From assembly GCA_900299365.1 (NCBI GenBank), contig OMJS01000167.1, positions 1 through 36,978 on the forward strand: 36,978 bases of DNA, written 5' to 3'. Numbering within the stretch: the stretch's first letter is position 1; each line of letters opens with the position of its first letter. Source of the DNA: Opitutales bacterium (GTDB lineage Bacteria; Verrucomicrobiota; Verrucomicrobiia; Opitutales; Seribacteraceae). The notes beneath the pieces were generated by a model, which had not been told where the DNA came from, made no database searches, and saw nothing but the letters and a program-made list of their open reading frames with translations. Position numbers and translations under genes: made by a program. Of this stretch, positions 16,151 through 24,690 are shown piece after piece.

Positions 16151-16705
16151 TCACGTAGGTGGAAGAATTTCCACAATCTGGGCAATGGTTTCTCCAGTTC
16201 TGGTCTCGATCGTATTACTCCGACCAAAAAGATGCTCTGAAAGATCTACCGAAAATACTTCTTTGATGGAATCGTCCGGTACAATTTTAAAAAATCCCCG
16301 TAACGAACATGAGTATGGAATTCGTCCTTGGTTAAGAATTGCCCCCAGTGGCATTTCCCCAGCAATTATTGCATCCTTTGCGAACTCTGGTAGTTGGGCA
16401 AACAGAATTTCAATTGCTCCATACTCCACCGCTCTCGGGGTGGTTTCACTTGTATGAAGAATGACTTCGCGGAAATAATTTTTCCCATCATTGGATGATC
16501 GTAGCCGGTTAATGCGGATAGATGACTTGTAGTAATTTTCCAACCGACTGGTCATATCTCCCTCATGTGCGAGCAACTGACGATAGGGTTCTGGCAAATC
16601 AACTGGCTCAAGAACCTGGTATTCCAATCCAGAAAGCCCATGTGCCCGGCGCATAAAGCTCAAGGGATGGAGCAATCCCGGAAAGTTTGTTTCTGGATCA
16701 GCCAT
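16151..16705 (-). CDS. UbiC-like chorismate lyase
   Basis: A 184-residue protein that I align by eye with chorismate pyruvate-lyase (UbiC, about 165 aa). The segments LLAHEGDMTSRLENYY, then YFREVILHTSETTPRAVEYGAI, then MPLGAILNQ, and the end VEILPP follow the UbiC order LLLEDSMTKRF, YWLREILL, TPLGRYLF and TELFLP. The Arg of FREVIL (Arg79) and the Glu of VEILPP (Glu179) match the UbiC active-site Arg and Glu. UbiC splits chorismate into 4-hydroxybenzoate and pyruvate; some relatives give 3-hydroxybenzoate. PVC bacteria normally use menaquinone, so a ubiquinone role is unlikely, and a secondary-metabolite precursor role fits better. It lies 20 bases after the radical SAM gene. Overall similarity is distant. 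Confidence 0.72.
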   Translation of the reverse strand: MADPETNFPGLLHPLSFMRRAHGLSGLEYQVLEPVDLPEPYRQLLAHEGDMTSRLENYYKSSIRINRLRSSNDGKNYFREVILHTSETTPRAVEYGAIEILFAQLPEFAKDAIIAGEMPLGAILNQGRIPYSCSLRGFFKIVPDDSIKEVFSVDLSEHLFGRSNTIETRTGETIAQIVEILPPT

Positions 16706-16725
16706 TTGTAGATCTATGTATTACA

Positions 16726-18063
16726 TTACACATATTTTGCATTCTGGTGCTGAGGAAGAAAAAATTGATGCAATAAAGAATCAACCCGCAAGAGAGCATT
16801 ACGGGAAAGTTTCCAACAATCTGTTTTCTTTTCCAAATTACCCTGGCTTTCCCACTCGGTAAAAATTGATCCGTATCTTTCAATAATATCGATTCCAAAT
16901 TTTTCCTGAAAATATAAGGGGCGGACAGATCCCAATTTCCATTGCAAAATAAATTCCCGGATAAACCTCTCCTCTTCGGTGGTAAGAAGAGCTCGGCGTA
17001 TCAATGACTCTCCCTGCTCTGCAGTGGAGCAATAATCCTCAAAATGAGTGATATTTTGATAATGAATCCCGCCAAGATGTCCGAAAGATGCCACCCCGAG
17101 AGCCACCATATCTGCACCTCCCCAAAGTTGGTCTCGGTATTGGAACTTTGTCTGGTCTGGGTTTTTTACCGCAGTACAGGTACTAGTTACCGAATAACCA
17201 TTTTTCTCCAGTTTCGAGAAACCTTCCGCAACCCATCTTCTTTTGGTCGGCCAATCCGCCACCGGAGCACTTAATTTTCCCTGCTCTTTCATTTGTTTAT
17301 ACATGGTGGTATTGAAAGGTACCTCCATTTGATAAATAGTCACACAATCGGGTGATAATTCTAGCACACGATCGATGCACTCCGACCAATTATCATCTGT
17401 CTCTTCGAGCATCCCTGCAATCAGGTCGATATTGATATTCTCGATTCCGGCATCCCTTGCCCATTGGAAGGCACGGAAGACTTCGGCTGAACGATGTGCC
17501 CGTCCATTGGTCTCAAGAATATGGTCAGAAAAATTTTCAATTCCCAAGCTGAGTCGGGTCACTCCAAAATCCTTGATCGCCTGGACTTTTTTTTCGGTCA
17601 GGGTGCCAGGTTCGCACTCAAACGTCACTTCTTCCGCCTCATCCCAGGGTAAAATTGCTTTCATCCGATTAGTCAACTCAGTCAATTGTTGAGCCGATAA
17701 ATAGGAAGGAGTACCACCACCAAAATAGACAAACTTTGGCATACGACCACCGATGTAAGATGAGCCAGCGTATCTTTCAAGTTCCTGCATCGTGGCGTCA
17801 AGATAACGGCGTACATCCGCAGAGTTCTTATCAGTATATACACGAAAGTAGCAAAAGTGGCACCGCTTTCGGCAAAACGGCACATGGTAATACAGTCCAA
17901 GGGGTGCCTTGCCCGCAGATGGACTATTAAGCAGGGAGTCCACGCAGGGAATATCCTTTTCATTCCAAAATGAGAATGGGGGGTAATTCGCAATGAAGTA
18001 ATTTCCCGCTTTGGTGTCTTCCTCGGTCTTGCGATCGGGCTTGATGAAGGTAGAATCGCTCAT
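16726..18063 (-). CDS. HemN/HemW-like radical SAM protein
   Basis: A 445-residue radical SAM protein. HVPFCRKRCHFCYF contains the CxxxCxxC iron-sulfur motif at Cys64, Cys68 and Cys71, and GGGTPS (115-120) is the SAM-binding glycine motif. LGIENF, INIDLIAGM and a HemN-type C-terminal domain follow. This is the coproporphyrinogen-oxidase-like architecture, which includes HemN, HemW (a haem chaperone), haem-degrading HutW-type enzymes and class C methyltransferases/cyclopropanases. CYFRVY after the third Cys differs from the CDF of HemW, and the gene sits in a biosynthetic-looking neighbourhood rather than with haem genes, so I do not call it hemN or hemW. It overlaps the upstream propeller gene by four bases. 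Confidence 0.85.
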   Translation of the reverse strand: MSDSTFIKPDRKTEEDTKAGNYFIANYPPFSFWNEKDIPCVDSLLNSPSAGKAPLGLYYHVPFCRKRCHFCYFRVYTDKNSADVRRYLDATMQELERYAGSSYIGGRMPKFVYFGGGTPSYLSAQQLTELTNRMKAILPWDEAEEVTFECEPGTLTEKKVQAIKDFGVTRLSLGIENFSDHILETNGRAHRSAEVFRAFQWARDAGIENINIDLIAGMLEETDDNWSECIDRVLELSPDCVTIYQMEVPFNTTMYKQMKEQGKLSAPVADWPTKRRWVAEGFSKLEKNGYSVTSTCTAVKNPDQTKFQYRDQLWGGADMVALGVASFGHLGGIHYQNITHFEDYCSTAEQGESLIRRALLTTEEERFIREFILQWKLGSVRPLYFQEKFGIDIIERYGSIFTEWESQGNLEKKTDCWKLSRNALLRVDSLLHQFFLPQHQNAKYV

Positions 18064-19205
18064 AGACTCGTTTGCATAGAATTAAAGGCATAGAGGTTTC
18101 CATCCTCACATCCAACGAAAATCCAACCCTTTGAGACTGCACAAGTACTGGAAATTGAGGACCCGATCTCGTATTGAGCTCGGACCTCACCGGTTTTTAT
18201 ATCTATCAGACAGACTTTTCCATCCATTGACCCGATCACTATTTTTCCACCACTGATAACCGGGGAACCATCAATCCGCCCACGGGCAGAATAGCGCCAT
18301 TTTTGCTCGCCGGAGATTCTCTCGATGGCGTGCAGTCCCTTATCTCTCCCCCCAATAATGACCAACTCTTCGGTAATTGCGGGTGAAGAAAAATAGGGGA
18401 AGTTTCTATGAAGATAACCCCAGGTAATTTTACCCGTATTTAAATCTATTGCATGTACTGTTTTGTCCATATCACCGACATATGCAAAATGATCTTTTAT
18501 CCCTACAGAGGATGCTATCGGTGCCTCAAGGTCGACCTGCCTGATCAATTTTCCGTCTGCTAATGAAACCATGTATAACTGAGCATCGCACCCGCCAAAT
18601 ACTACCACTTCATCTTTCCATATAGCAGGCGTACCATTGATATAATTCATGGATTCAAACTTCCAAATAAGTTGTCCATTCTTGGCATCAACACAGTGCA
18701 AATAATTATCATAACTGCCCACAAGGATCAAAGATTGCCCGCTCACTGGATGGGTCGCTTGATTGGGGGCTCCTACAATCTCTCCCATGGTTTCATATGC
18801 CCAAACCTTTTCTCCGGTTTTCGATTTCAAGCAAAGTAACCAACCATCTTTGGTTCCGATATATACATGTTTGTTATGAATAAGAGCCGGGGCATCCACC
18901 CCCAGACCGGCATCTGTTTGCCAGACTTCTTTACCCGACCCAGCATCTACTGCATGAAAGACACCGGTCGGTCCACCCAAAAAGATTTTTCCATCGGATA
19001 CAACAGGCGAGGACTTTAGGTATTTCCCTGCCTCAAAAGTCCATTGAAAGACTAATTGATCACCGGTAGCACCCGATGCAATCCCTCGAAGAGAAGAATC
19101 TCCTCTGTGGTTTTCCCAATCTGCCCATATAAAGGCAGACCCAGAGGCCAGGAAAAGAAAACAGAGAATATTTATTTTTGGAGAACTTATCTTTCTGCTA
19201 TCCAT
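18060..19205 (-). CDS. Secreted PQQ-like beta-propeller protein (381 aa)
   Basis: An N-terminal hydrophobic segment (NILCFLFLASGSAFIWA, about 12-28) acts as a signal peptide. The rest is a chain of about seven or eight propeller blades with the recurring pattern GxVxAxDxxTGxxxW: for example GVFHAVDAGSGKEVW, WLLCLKSKTGEKVW, NYLHCVDAKNGQLIW and VHAIDLNTGKITW. This is the BamB/PQQ-like fold, which serves as a protein-binding scaffold. No PQQ-dehydrogenase catalytic motif or haem-binding CxxCH is visible, so enzymatic alcohol oxidation is not supported. It overlaps the end of the alcohol dehydrogenase gene by 8 bases and the start of the radical SAM gene by four, so it belongs to the same transcript. 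Confidence 0.85.
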   Translation of the reverse strand: MDSRKISSPKINILCFLFLASGSAFIWADWENHRGDSSLRGIASGATGDQLVFQWTFEAGKYLKSSPVVSDGKIFLGGPTGVFHAVDAGSGKEVWQTDAGLGVDAPALIHNKHVYIGTKDGWLLCLKSKTGEKVWAYETMGEIVGAPNQATHPVSGQSLILVGSYDNYLHCVDAKNGQLIWKFESMNYINGTPAIWKDEVVVFGGCDAQLYMVSLADGKLIRQVDLEAPIASSVGIKDHFAYVGDMDKTVHAIDLNTGKITWGYLHRNFPYFSSPAITEELVIIGGRDKGLHAIERISGEQKWRYSARGRIDGSPVISGGKIVIGSMDGKVCLIDIKTGEVRAQYEIGSSISSTCAVSKGWIFVGCEDGNLYAFNSMQTSL

Positions 19206-20400
19206 ACATAGAAAGGGACTGATAGAGTTTGAGCAGTTCGTGACGGCCTACTGGACGGGGATTAAAAGTCGCAGTCCATTGATCTGCAGCATCACTGGCT
19301 AATTCATCGAGGTCTGAATCTTCACACCCAACCGTAGTTAAAGAAACTGGCATACCCGAAGATTTTCGAAATTGAACAACCTTTTGAAGTAACGAATCAA
19401 ATGCCTCCCGATCGGATTCATCTGCGTTGGCAAGCCCGGCACTTCTGGCAAGATTCGCATAGGTATTCAAAATGGTCGGTTCTTTACTATTATATACCAG
19501 CACCGCTGGCAGAGTCAGGCTAACTGCTTGGCCATGAATCACACCTTTTCTCGCGGTTAAAGGATTGGCCATGGCATGAGCGGCACCGAGCATACTTTTC
19601 TCAATCGCTGCACCGGCATGGGCGGCACCGAGCAAAACCGCACCCCTTGCCTCCAAGTTGTCCGGCTGCTTCCATACCGCTTCCAAGTTTTGGATGAGTA
19701 AGGAAAAACCCTTGCTTGCATGGCGTGCAGACAATGTATTCCGTCTGGTACAAACCGCAGACTCAAGGGCATGAGCAAGGGCATCCATTCCAGTAGCAGC
19801 ACAGACTGAGAAAGGCTGGGACAAGGTGAGTTCCGGGTCAAGCAGGGTGACCTTGGGTAATGCAGATGCATCTCCACATGCCATTTTCCGGTGAGTAAGA
19901 TCATCAGAGATCAGGGCATACGACTGGCACTCACTACCGGTACCTGCGGTCGTAGGAATCGCAATCATAGGAAGCAAGGGATGCTTTGCTTTATCAACTC
20001 CCCAGTAATCTTTCATTGATCCACCATTGGTCAGAATAAAATTTGCCCCTTTTGCAGTATCGAGTGAACTTCCCCCACCCACTCCAATAATCAGATCGAT
20101 ACCCATGGATGCCACCTCGCGGGCACATGCTTGTACACTTTGATCTGTGGGGTTCTGGACCGTTCGGTCGTACAAAACGGTTTTCAGTCCGGCTTCATTT
20201 AAAGAATGGATCACTTTTGTGGGATGACCAGCCGAAAGCACTCCTTTGTCCGTCACCACCAATGCATGTCCACCCAATGACCGAGCAAAATCTCCCACAC
20301 GGGAAGAAACTCCACTACCCCAAAACACCTCCTGTGAAACAGGCTCACTGGGGTCAAAGAAAAGAGAATCGAACGAACCCGGGGTGGAACATTCTTTCAT
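19198..20400 (-). CDS. Iron-containing alcohol dehydrogenase (group III)
   Basis: A 400-residue enzyme starting at the ATG at 20400; an ATG at 20463 would overlap the previous gene by 44 bases and adds residues not typical of the family. GGGSSLDTAKG (108-118) binds the nicotinamide cofactor, and AIPTTAGTGSECQ is the family signature. The four metal ligands are all present: Asp206 and His210 (GMDALAHALES), His275 (GAAHAMANP) and His289 (VIHGQAVSL). The enzyme should interconvert an aldehyde and its alcohol with NAD(P)H in the cytoplasm. It follows the aldehyde dehydrogenase gene by 19 bases, so it most likely reduces the aldehyde made there to an alcohol. The catabolic direction, alcohol to acid, cannot be excluded. 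Confidence 0.9.
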   Translation of the reverse strand: MKECSTPGSFDSLFFDPSEPVSQEVFWGSGVSSRVGDFARSLGGHALVVTDKGVLSAGHPTKVIHSLNEAGLKTVLYDRTVQNPTDQSVQACAREVASMGIDLIIGVGGGSSLDTAKGANFILTNGGSMKDYWGVDKAKHPLLPMIAIPTTAGTGSECQSYALISDDLTHRKMACGDASALPKVTLLDPELTLSQPFSVCAATGMDALAHALESAVCTRRNTLSARHASKGFSLLIQNLEAVWKQPDNLEARGAVLLGAAHAGAAIEKSMLGAAHAMANPLTARKGVIHGQAVSLTLPAVLVYNSKEPTILNTYANLARSAGLANADESDREAFDSLLQKVVQFRKSSGMPVSLTTVGCEDSDLDELASDAADQWTATFNPRPVGRHELLKLYQSLSMYG

Positions 20401-20419
20401 CAAGAAAAAAAGAGCTCTT

Positions 20420-21856
20420 TTATGCAGCCATCCCGATGGACCGACGCTTGTAAAGAAATTCAAACAGGTTTCCCTCGTGAGGCTGATCCCATGATATTTT
20501 CATGGTCGGAATTGGACCCACGTTAAGTCGCTCGATCCGGGAATCAAGCAGGAGTTCATTCTTGAATGATTCTGACTTGGTGATGGCAGAAACCACAAGT
20601 GTTGGTCCGATTTTATCAAGCATCTCGATCTGAGGGACTTCCACCACACTGGCGTATGGGCATAAAAACTCGCGGTTGGCCAATGGATGATCTATGGAGT
20701 CACAGGCTACAATAGTGGGGCGTAGATATGTACCCCCTTCTGCTTTCACTAACCTAGGACCATCCCGGTGAGGTGCAGTAGCCTCATAAGCACCGGTTAT
20801 CTCTAGGTCTGAATCGATCGCAGAATCTATCCAATCCGCCATCTTTGGGTTGGCAAACCCGGATAACAACGCACTTGGGTCATCCACGGGCATGGGTTTT
20901 ATCGGACCAAGTCGCTTACCCAGTGCATCGGCAATTTCACGGGCATATTTGGGCACAATAATTGCCGATGCATTGATACAGCTTCTTCCCCCGTTTTCGG
21001 AAATGGAAGAAACCATAACATCGAGGTAATCCTCCCAGTTTTCGATTTCGTCATCCCCGATCAGAATCTTACTAAACCCCGGCCCGTGTACTTGGACACC
21101 TGGATTTCCAGCATATTGATCGGTGGTTGATTTATCCCCAAAAATCAGAGCCCGGTCACACAGCCGTAAAATATCCGCGGCTCCCTCGTGATCTGTTGGA
21201 TAAAATCCAAATGCTTCCGCTGGGCAGCCAGCCGAAATAAAGGCCTGCATCAGACGATATGGCGTCCAAGGCTCGTCTTTTCCTGGCTTCATAATTACGG
21301 GGATTTTCAATGGAATCGCAGGAAGCCAGAGGGAGTTTACCGCTGGCGAATTGCTCGGCATGACCAGCCCAAGGGCCTTAGTGGTTGGATGAAAGCAAAC
21401 GGGTGATCCGGACTGTTCGCCATATCCACGGTCCAAAACTTCAAGGTCTAAGCCGCGGGTAAGGCCGTTTAAAATGGTACTCATATTGCTCAAAGCAAAA
21501 TGAATTTTTTCCATGTTTTTACGAACCATGATATGGGGAAGACCACTCGTGGAAGAAAGTGTCTCGATATATTGCTGGGGACCCTGCCCCAAACCGTCAT
21601 TTCCAACCGGTAGGTTATCATTCAAAAATGCATCCCCGGCCTTTCTGCAAATATCTAAAAGTTCAGTGGAGGTGAATTTCTGTAGGGCCGCCCGGGCAGA
21701 ACTAATATTTTTCAGATCTCTTCGAATAACACCCGGATTTACCTGACTCAGCGTAGCCCGGATAGTTCCATCCCTGTAGTCGATGACTTCTGAATGATTT
21801 AGACTTTGGTAAGGCTCGCCAAGCCTGAGTGCTGGAAGGTGAGGAATTGTCTTCAT
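20420..21856 (-). CDS. Aldehyde dehydrogenase-family reductase, EhpG-like
   Basis: A 478-residue ALDH-fold protein starting at ATG 21856, five bases after the ligase stop. GLVMPSNSPAVNSLWLPAIP (163-182) and KPG (190-192) form the NAD(P)-binding region; GGRSCINAS carries the nucleophile Cys293. The position where ordinary aldehyde dehydrogenases have the general-base Glu (ELGG) reads VHGPG, so the Glu seems absent, as in acylating members that do not hydrolyse the thioacyl enzyme. That fits reduction of an activated acid to an aldehyde. In Pantoea griseoluteic acid synthesis EhpF (adenylation) and EhpG (ALDH family) are proposed to reduce a phenazine carboxylate together. The same two-gene arrangement here suggests the same chemistry on another acid. 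Substrate unknown. Confidence 0.8.
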   Translation of the reverse strand: MKTIPHLPALRLGEPYQSLNHSEVIDYRDGTIRATLSQVNPGVIRRDLKNISSARAALQKFTSTELLDICRKAGDAFLNDNLPVGNDGLGQGPQQYIETLSSTSGLPHIMVRKNMEKIHFALSNMSTILNGLTRGLDLEVLDRGYGEQSGSPVCFHPTTKALGLVMPSNSPAVNSLWLPAIPLKIPVIMKPGKDEPWTPYRLMQAFISAGCPAEAFGFYPTDHEGAADILRLCDRALIFGDKSTTDQYAGNPGVQVHGPGFSKILIGDDEIENWEDYLDVMVSSISENGGRSCINASAIIVPKYAREIADALGKRLGPIKPMPVDDPSALLSGFANPKMADWIDSAIDSDLEITGAYEATAPHRDGPRLVKAEGGTYLRPTIVACDSIDHPLANREFLCPYASVVEVPQIEMLDKIGPTLVVSAITKSESFKNELLLDSRIERLNVGPIPTMKISWDQPHEGNLFEFLYKRRSIGMAA

Positions 21857-21861
21857 AATAA

Positions 21862-22935
21862 CTAATAGACTCCCTCCACAATTTTTTTCTCCATTGCGCC
21901 AAAAGGACGGATTTCCGCCACACCATCCCACGGGGCTTCAGACCATGGTTTTCGGCGAATTGCTTCATCGCGTTCCAAAAACTTGGGCATAAAAAATTCC
22001 TTGGTTAAGGTCGTCAGTTCGACCCTACCCCATTGATCGTACTCAACCGGTTCACCTTTTGAATTGACCACCCGGAGAACCGCCCTCGGTTGAGGTGCAT
22101 AATAGGCAATGGAATAATCATTTTCCGGTCCGAATGGCCGATGACGGGCCAGTCCCATTAAAGTATTTCCATAAGTGGGAACAAATCCGATCTTTCCATC
22201 TTCGCATACTTCTTCGGTTAGAAAACGGGCATATTGCTTATCCATGGTAGTGCCCCCACAAAATACTCCTTTTATCCCTGCCTTGACGAGGTCTCGGCGA
22301 TCGGCAAGTGCCTCGAGTAATTTTGGGGTCGTAAACAATGCACTTACCTGGCGGTGCTTGAGAATAGTAAGTGCTTGATCGACCACATGATCCATGTATG
22401 CACGAGCCTGATCAAATTGTTGCGTAGCGATCAATCGCTTGACCCATCGAGGGTCGAGATCAACAAAGTAACAGGAACAGCCCCGCTCATTTGCCAAATG
22501 CTCAATGGCTAAACGTAGGCGTCGGGGACCAGTTGGGCCGACCATCATCCAGTAATGATCCCTAGGGAAGTGTTCGTCATTTAAGGTTTTGGAAAATTCC
22601 GTGTAATCGGATCGAAAATCATCCCAACCGATTCTTTGCTTTGGCATACCCGTGGTACCACCGGTTTCAAAAATATTAAATGGCCGCCCGGCATAAGCCT
22701 TGGGTACCCAGACCTCGTTCGGCAGATCTCTCAGCCAGCCATCTTCAAAGTAAGGGAATTTTGCGCAGAGATCCCCGAAGGTGTGTACTTCTTCCAGCGG
22801 ATTCCAGCTTTGTTCCTTCGCCCAATTTAACCAAAAGGAACTTCCGGTCTTTTCTGAAAAGTGCCAATTTATAATTTCCGCAACATGATGATCAAGTTGC
22901 TCAGCTGCCTCAGTAATTTGTTTTTCGTTAACCAT
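21862..22935 (-). CDS. EhpF-like adenylating enzyme lacking the C-terminal domain
   Basis: A 357-residue member of the ANL (acyl-CoA synthetase) superfamily. The phosphate loop FETGGTTGMPKQR starts at residue 89; DPRWVKRLI, LFTTPKLLEAL and PTYGNTLMG follow. It stops soon after GRVELTTLTKEFF, so the ~100-residue C-terminal domain that binds CoA or phosphopantetheine is missing; the PaaK-like protein at 8382-9686 keeps it. EhpF of Pantoea (41 kDa) lacks that domain in the same way and is proposed to pass acyl-AMP directly to a reductase. The length, domain loss and neighbouring ALDH gene all agree. LuxE acyl-protein synthetase is an alternative, but I see no Cys near the C-terminus. It likely activates a carboxylate, perhaps aromatic. 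Confidence 0.85.
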   Translation of the reverse strand: MVNEKQITEAAEQLDHHVAEIINWHFSEKTGSSFWLNWAKEQSWNPLEEVHTFGDLCAKFPYFEDGWLRDLPNEVWVPKAYAGRPFNIFETGGTTGMPKQRIGWDDFRSDYTEFSKTLNDEHFPRDHYWMMVGPTGPRRLRLAIEHLANERGCSCYFVDLDPRWVKRLIATQQFDQARAYMDHVVDQALTILKHRQVSALFTTPKLLEALADRRDLVKAGIKGVFCGGTTMDKQYARFLTEEVCEDGKIGFVPTYGNTLMGLARHRPFGPENDYSIAYYAPQPRAVLRVVNSKGEPVEYDQWGRVELTTLTKEFFMPKFLERDEAIRRKPWSEAPWDGVAEIRPFGAMEKKIVEGVY

Positions 22936-22974
22936 AACAAATTATTTACTAGCCATATTGCTGAGTATTCGCAA

Positions 22975-24678
22975 TCAAGACTGGGACGGAAAAAATCGAT
23001 CGATGGTAGATTTTGCAGGTGGAACCGAGAATAGAGACACCACAATTAAAGAAGTTGCGGATGCAACGAAACAAATTGCTGCCGGTACAATTCCTGGGCC
23101 CACAAAATATTCACCCCCATATCCAGACTGATGAAAGAAATAGGACCAAGTGATCAATGCGGTAATAATAGATGCAATGGCTCCATATTTAGTGGTTCTC
23201 TTCCAATAGAGGGCCGAAAAAACCAGCGGGAAAAGAGCAGCAAATCCACTAAAACACCAAATTGCCAAGTCGAAAACATTGGCATTCTTTAAGGCCATTG
23301 CCAGCAGATAAGTCGCTCCCACAATCAAAACAATGAAGAGCCTGGCGATTTTTAATTTTTGGCCGTCCGAAATAGAATTTTTTCCCGCTCGGTAGACCAC
23401 AATATCATTCGTAAAAACAGTCCCGAGGCAAAGAAACTGGGAATCTAGAGAGGACATAATCGCCGCCAGTACACCAGCAGTAAGCAGACCGGTGAGCAAA
23501 GGATCACCCACAACCAAGCTGAGCATGGCAGACAAAACGGCAGGTGGTGGAATACTGGGTGGAAGAAGCCCACTCGCCCAAGAACCAATTAGTACGCAGG
23601 GCACCCAGACAATCATTATACAAATTGGGTGAGCGATAACGGTTAGCTTGAAAGCCCGAGCATTCCGGGCGGTCAACCAATGCTGGAATAGATGGGGAAA
23701 CATACCCACGCTTAGGGGAATAAATAAGTAAGTGACAAAAGTAATGAAAGGCATGCCAATTTCCCGTTCAAACGGAATCATCTCTCCTGTTTTCGGGTTT
23801 TTCTTTTTGAACTCCACCGTAACTGTATCGCGAGAGAGGTGAGGATGTTTATCCGTTAAATTGGAATTAGAAAAATCCGTTACCACACCTATTTTTTTGG
23901 GCGATTGATAAGCCATCAACTGGCCGGATGTTTTATCAAAATGATAATCTTGTACCATTTCCCCCTTTTCATTGATTCGCATGGGAACAGAGCCTGCCTT
24001 TTCCAGCCCGCCCAGCGATTGTACCACGAAATAAAATGCCACTATGCCCATACCCATGAAAACAACGGTTTGAAAAGCATTGGCAATTGCCGCTCCCCTC
24101 GATCCACCGATAAAAACATAAGTCAGCACCACCATGCAAATGACCAACCCGGTCAGCCATGGAGGGACACCTCCAGACCAAGCAGGGATAGTGGGGTTGG
24201 AGAAGAGCCCGGGAAAGGCTCCCGCAGTGACGGGCTCAATCACTTTCCCCGCACCAATAATTCCGATCAATAAATAAGGCACAACCAATAATACCAAGAT
24301 GGGAAATAGTAGGTATCCAATTCGGGGACTCTCAAAACGCTCACGAAAGAACTGTATCTGAGTGAGGTATCCATTTCTTTTGCCAAGTGCCCACAAACGA
24401 ATGCCAATGAGAAAGAAAATTGCCATGTGGATAAGCCCACTGATTGATGCCATTAAGCCGTATGTTCCGATCCCTCTCTCAAATGATTTTCCAGTGGACC
24501 CGACCAAGGCAAAAGCAGTCATGGTGGTCCCAAAGACACTCATCAACAAGAGAAACGGACCGATGCTATGACTTGCGACAAAAAAATCTTTACTGGTTCC
24601 ACGAAAAAGCCGACTGCTCCCCCACCCCAAAAGAAGGAGAACCAAAAGGTATAGAATAATGATGACTAAAGCATTCAT
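22975..24678 (-). CDS. Sodium:solute symporter (SSS family) with a soluble insert
   Basis: A 567-residue membrane protein with the helix pattern of SSS transporters: an N-terminal helix (ALVIIILYLLVLLLLGWGSS), SKDFFVASHSIGPFLL, the YVFIGGSRGAAIANAFQTVVF segment typical of the family core, and GVLAAIMSSLDSQFLCLGTVFTNDI, which carries the conserved Ser/Asp region near the sodium site. Unusual is a hydrophilic stretch of about 75-80 residues at roughly 225-305 between helices, containing many Lys, Asp and Asn residues. The start has a good Shine-Dalgarno sequence (TAGGAG, 9 bases before ATG), rare in this window. It probably imports an organic solute or carboxylate with sodium. It lies 12 bases after the small membrane protein gene. 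Confidence 0.9.
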   Translation of the reverse strand: MNALVIIILYLLVLLLLGWGSSRLFRGTSKDFFVASHSIGPFLLLMSVFGTTMTAFALVGSTGKSFERGIGTYGLMASISGLIHMAIFFLIGIRLWALGKRNGYLTQIQFFRERFESPRIGYLLFPILVLLVVPYLLIGIIGAGKVIEPVTAGAFPGLFSNPTIPAWSGGVPPWLTGLVICMVVLTYVFIGGSRGAAIANAFQTVVFMGMGIVAFYFVVQSLGGLEKAGSVPMRINEKGEMVQDYHFDKTSGQLMAYQSPKKIGVVTDFSNSNLTDKHPHLSRDTVTVEFKKKNPKTGEMIPFEREIGMPFITFVTYLFIPLSVGMFPHLFQHWLTARNARAFKLTVIAHPICIMIVWVPCVLIGSWASGLLPPSIPPPAVLSAMLSLVVGDPLLTGLLTAGVLAAIMSSLDSQFLCLGTVFTNDIVVYRAGKNSISDGQKLKIARLFIVLIVGATYLLAMALKNANVFDLAIWCFSGFAALFPLVFSALYWKRTTKYGAIASIITALITWSYFFHQSGYGGEYFVGPGIVPAAICFVASATSLIVVSLFSVPPAKSTIDRFFPSQS

Positions 24679-24690
24679 TTAAAAAAACTC

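Noticed and set aside
13090-22935. Standard phenazine, aryl-polyene, xanthomonadin or flexirubin cluster
   Set aside because: No phz core genes, ketosynthase, ketoreductase, dehydratase or acyl carrier protein is present in the window. Only the carboxylate-reduction pair resembles phenazine tailoring.
20420-22935. LuxC/LuxE fatty-acid reductase
   Set aside because: The ligase lacks a Cys near its C-terminus for acyl transfer, and the order ETGGTTGMPKQ to DPRWVKRL fits the EhpF group better. No luciferase genes are present.
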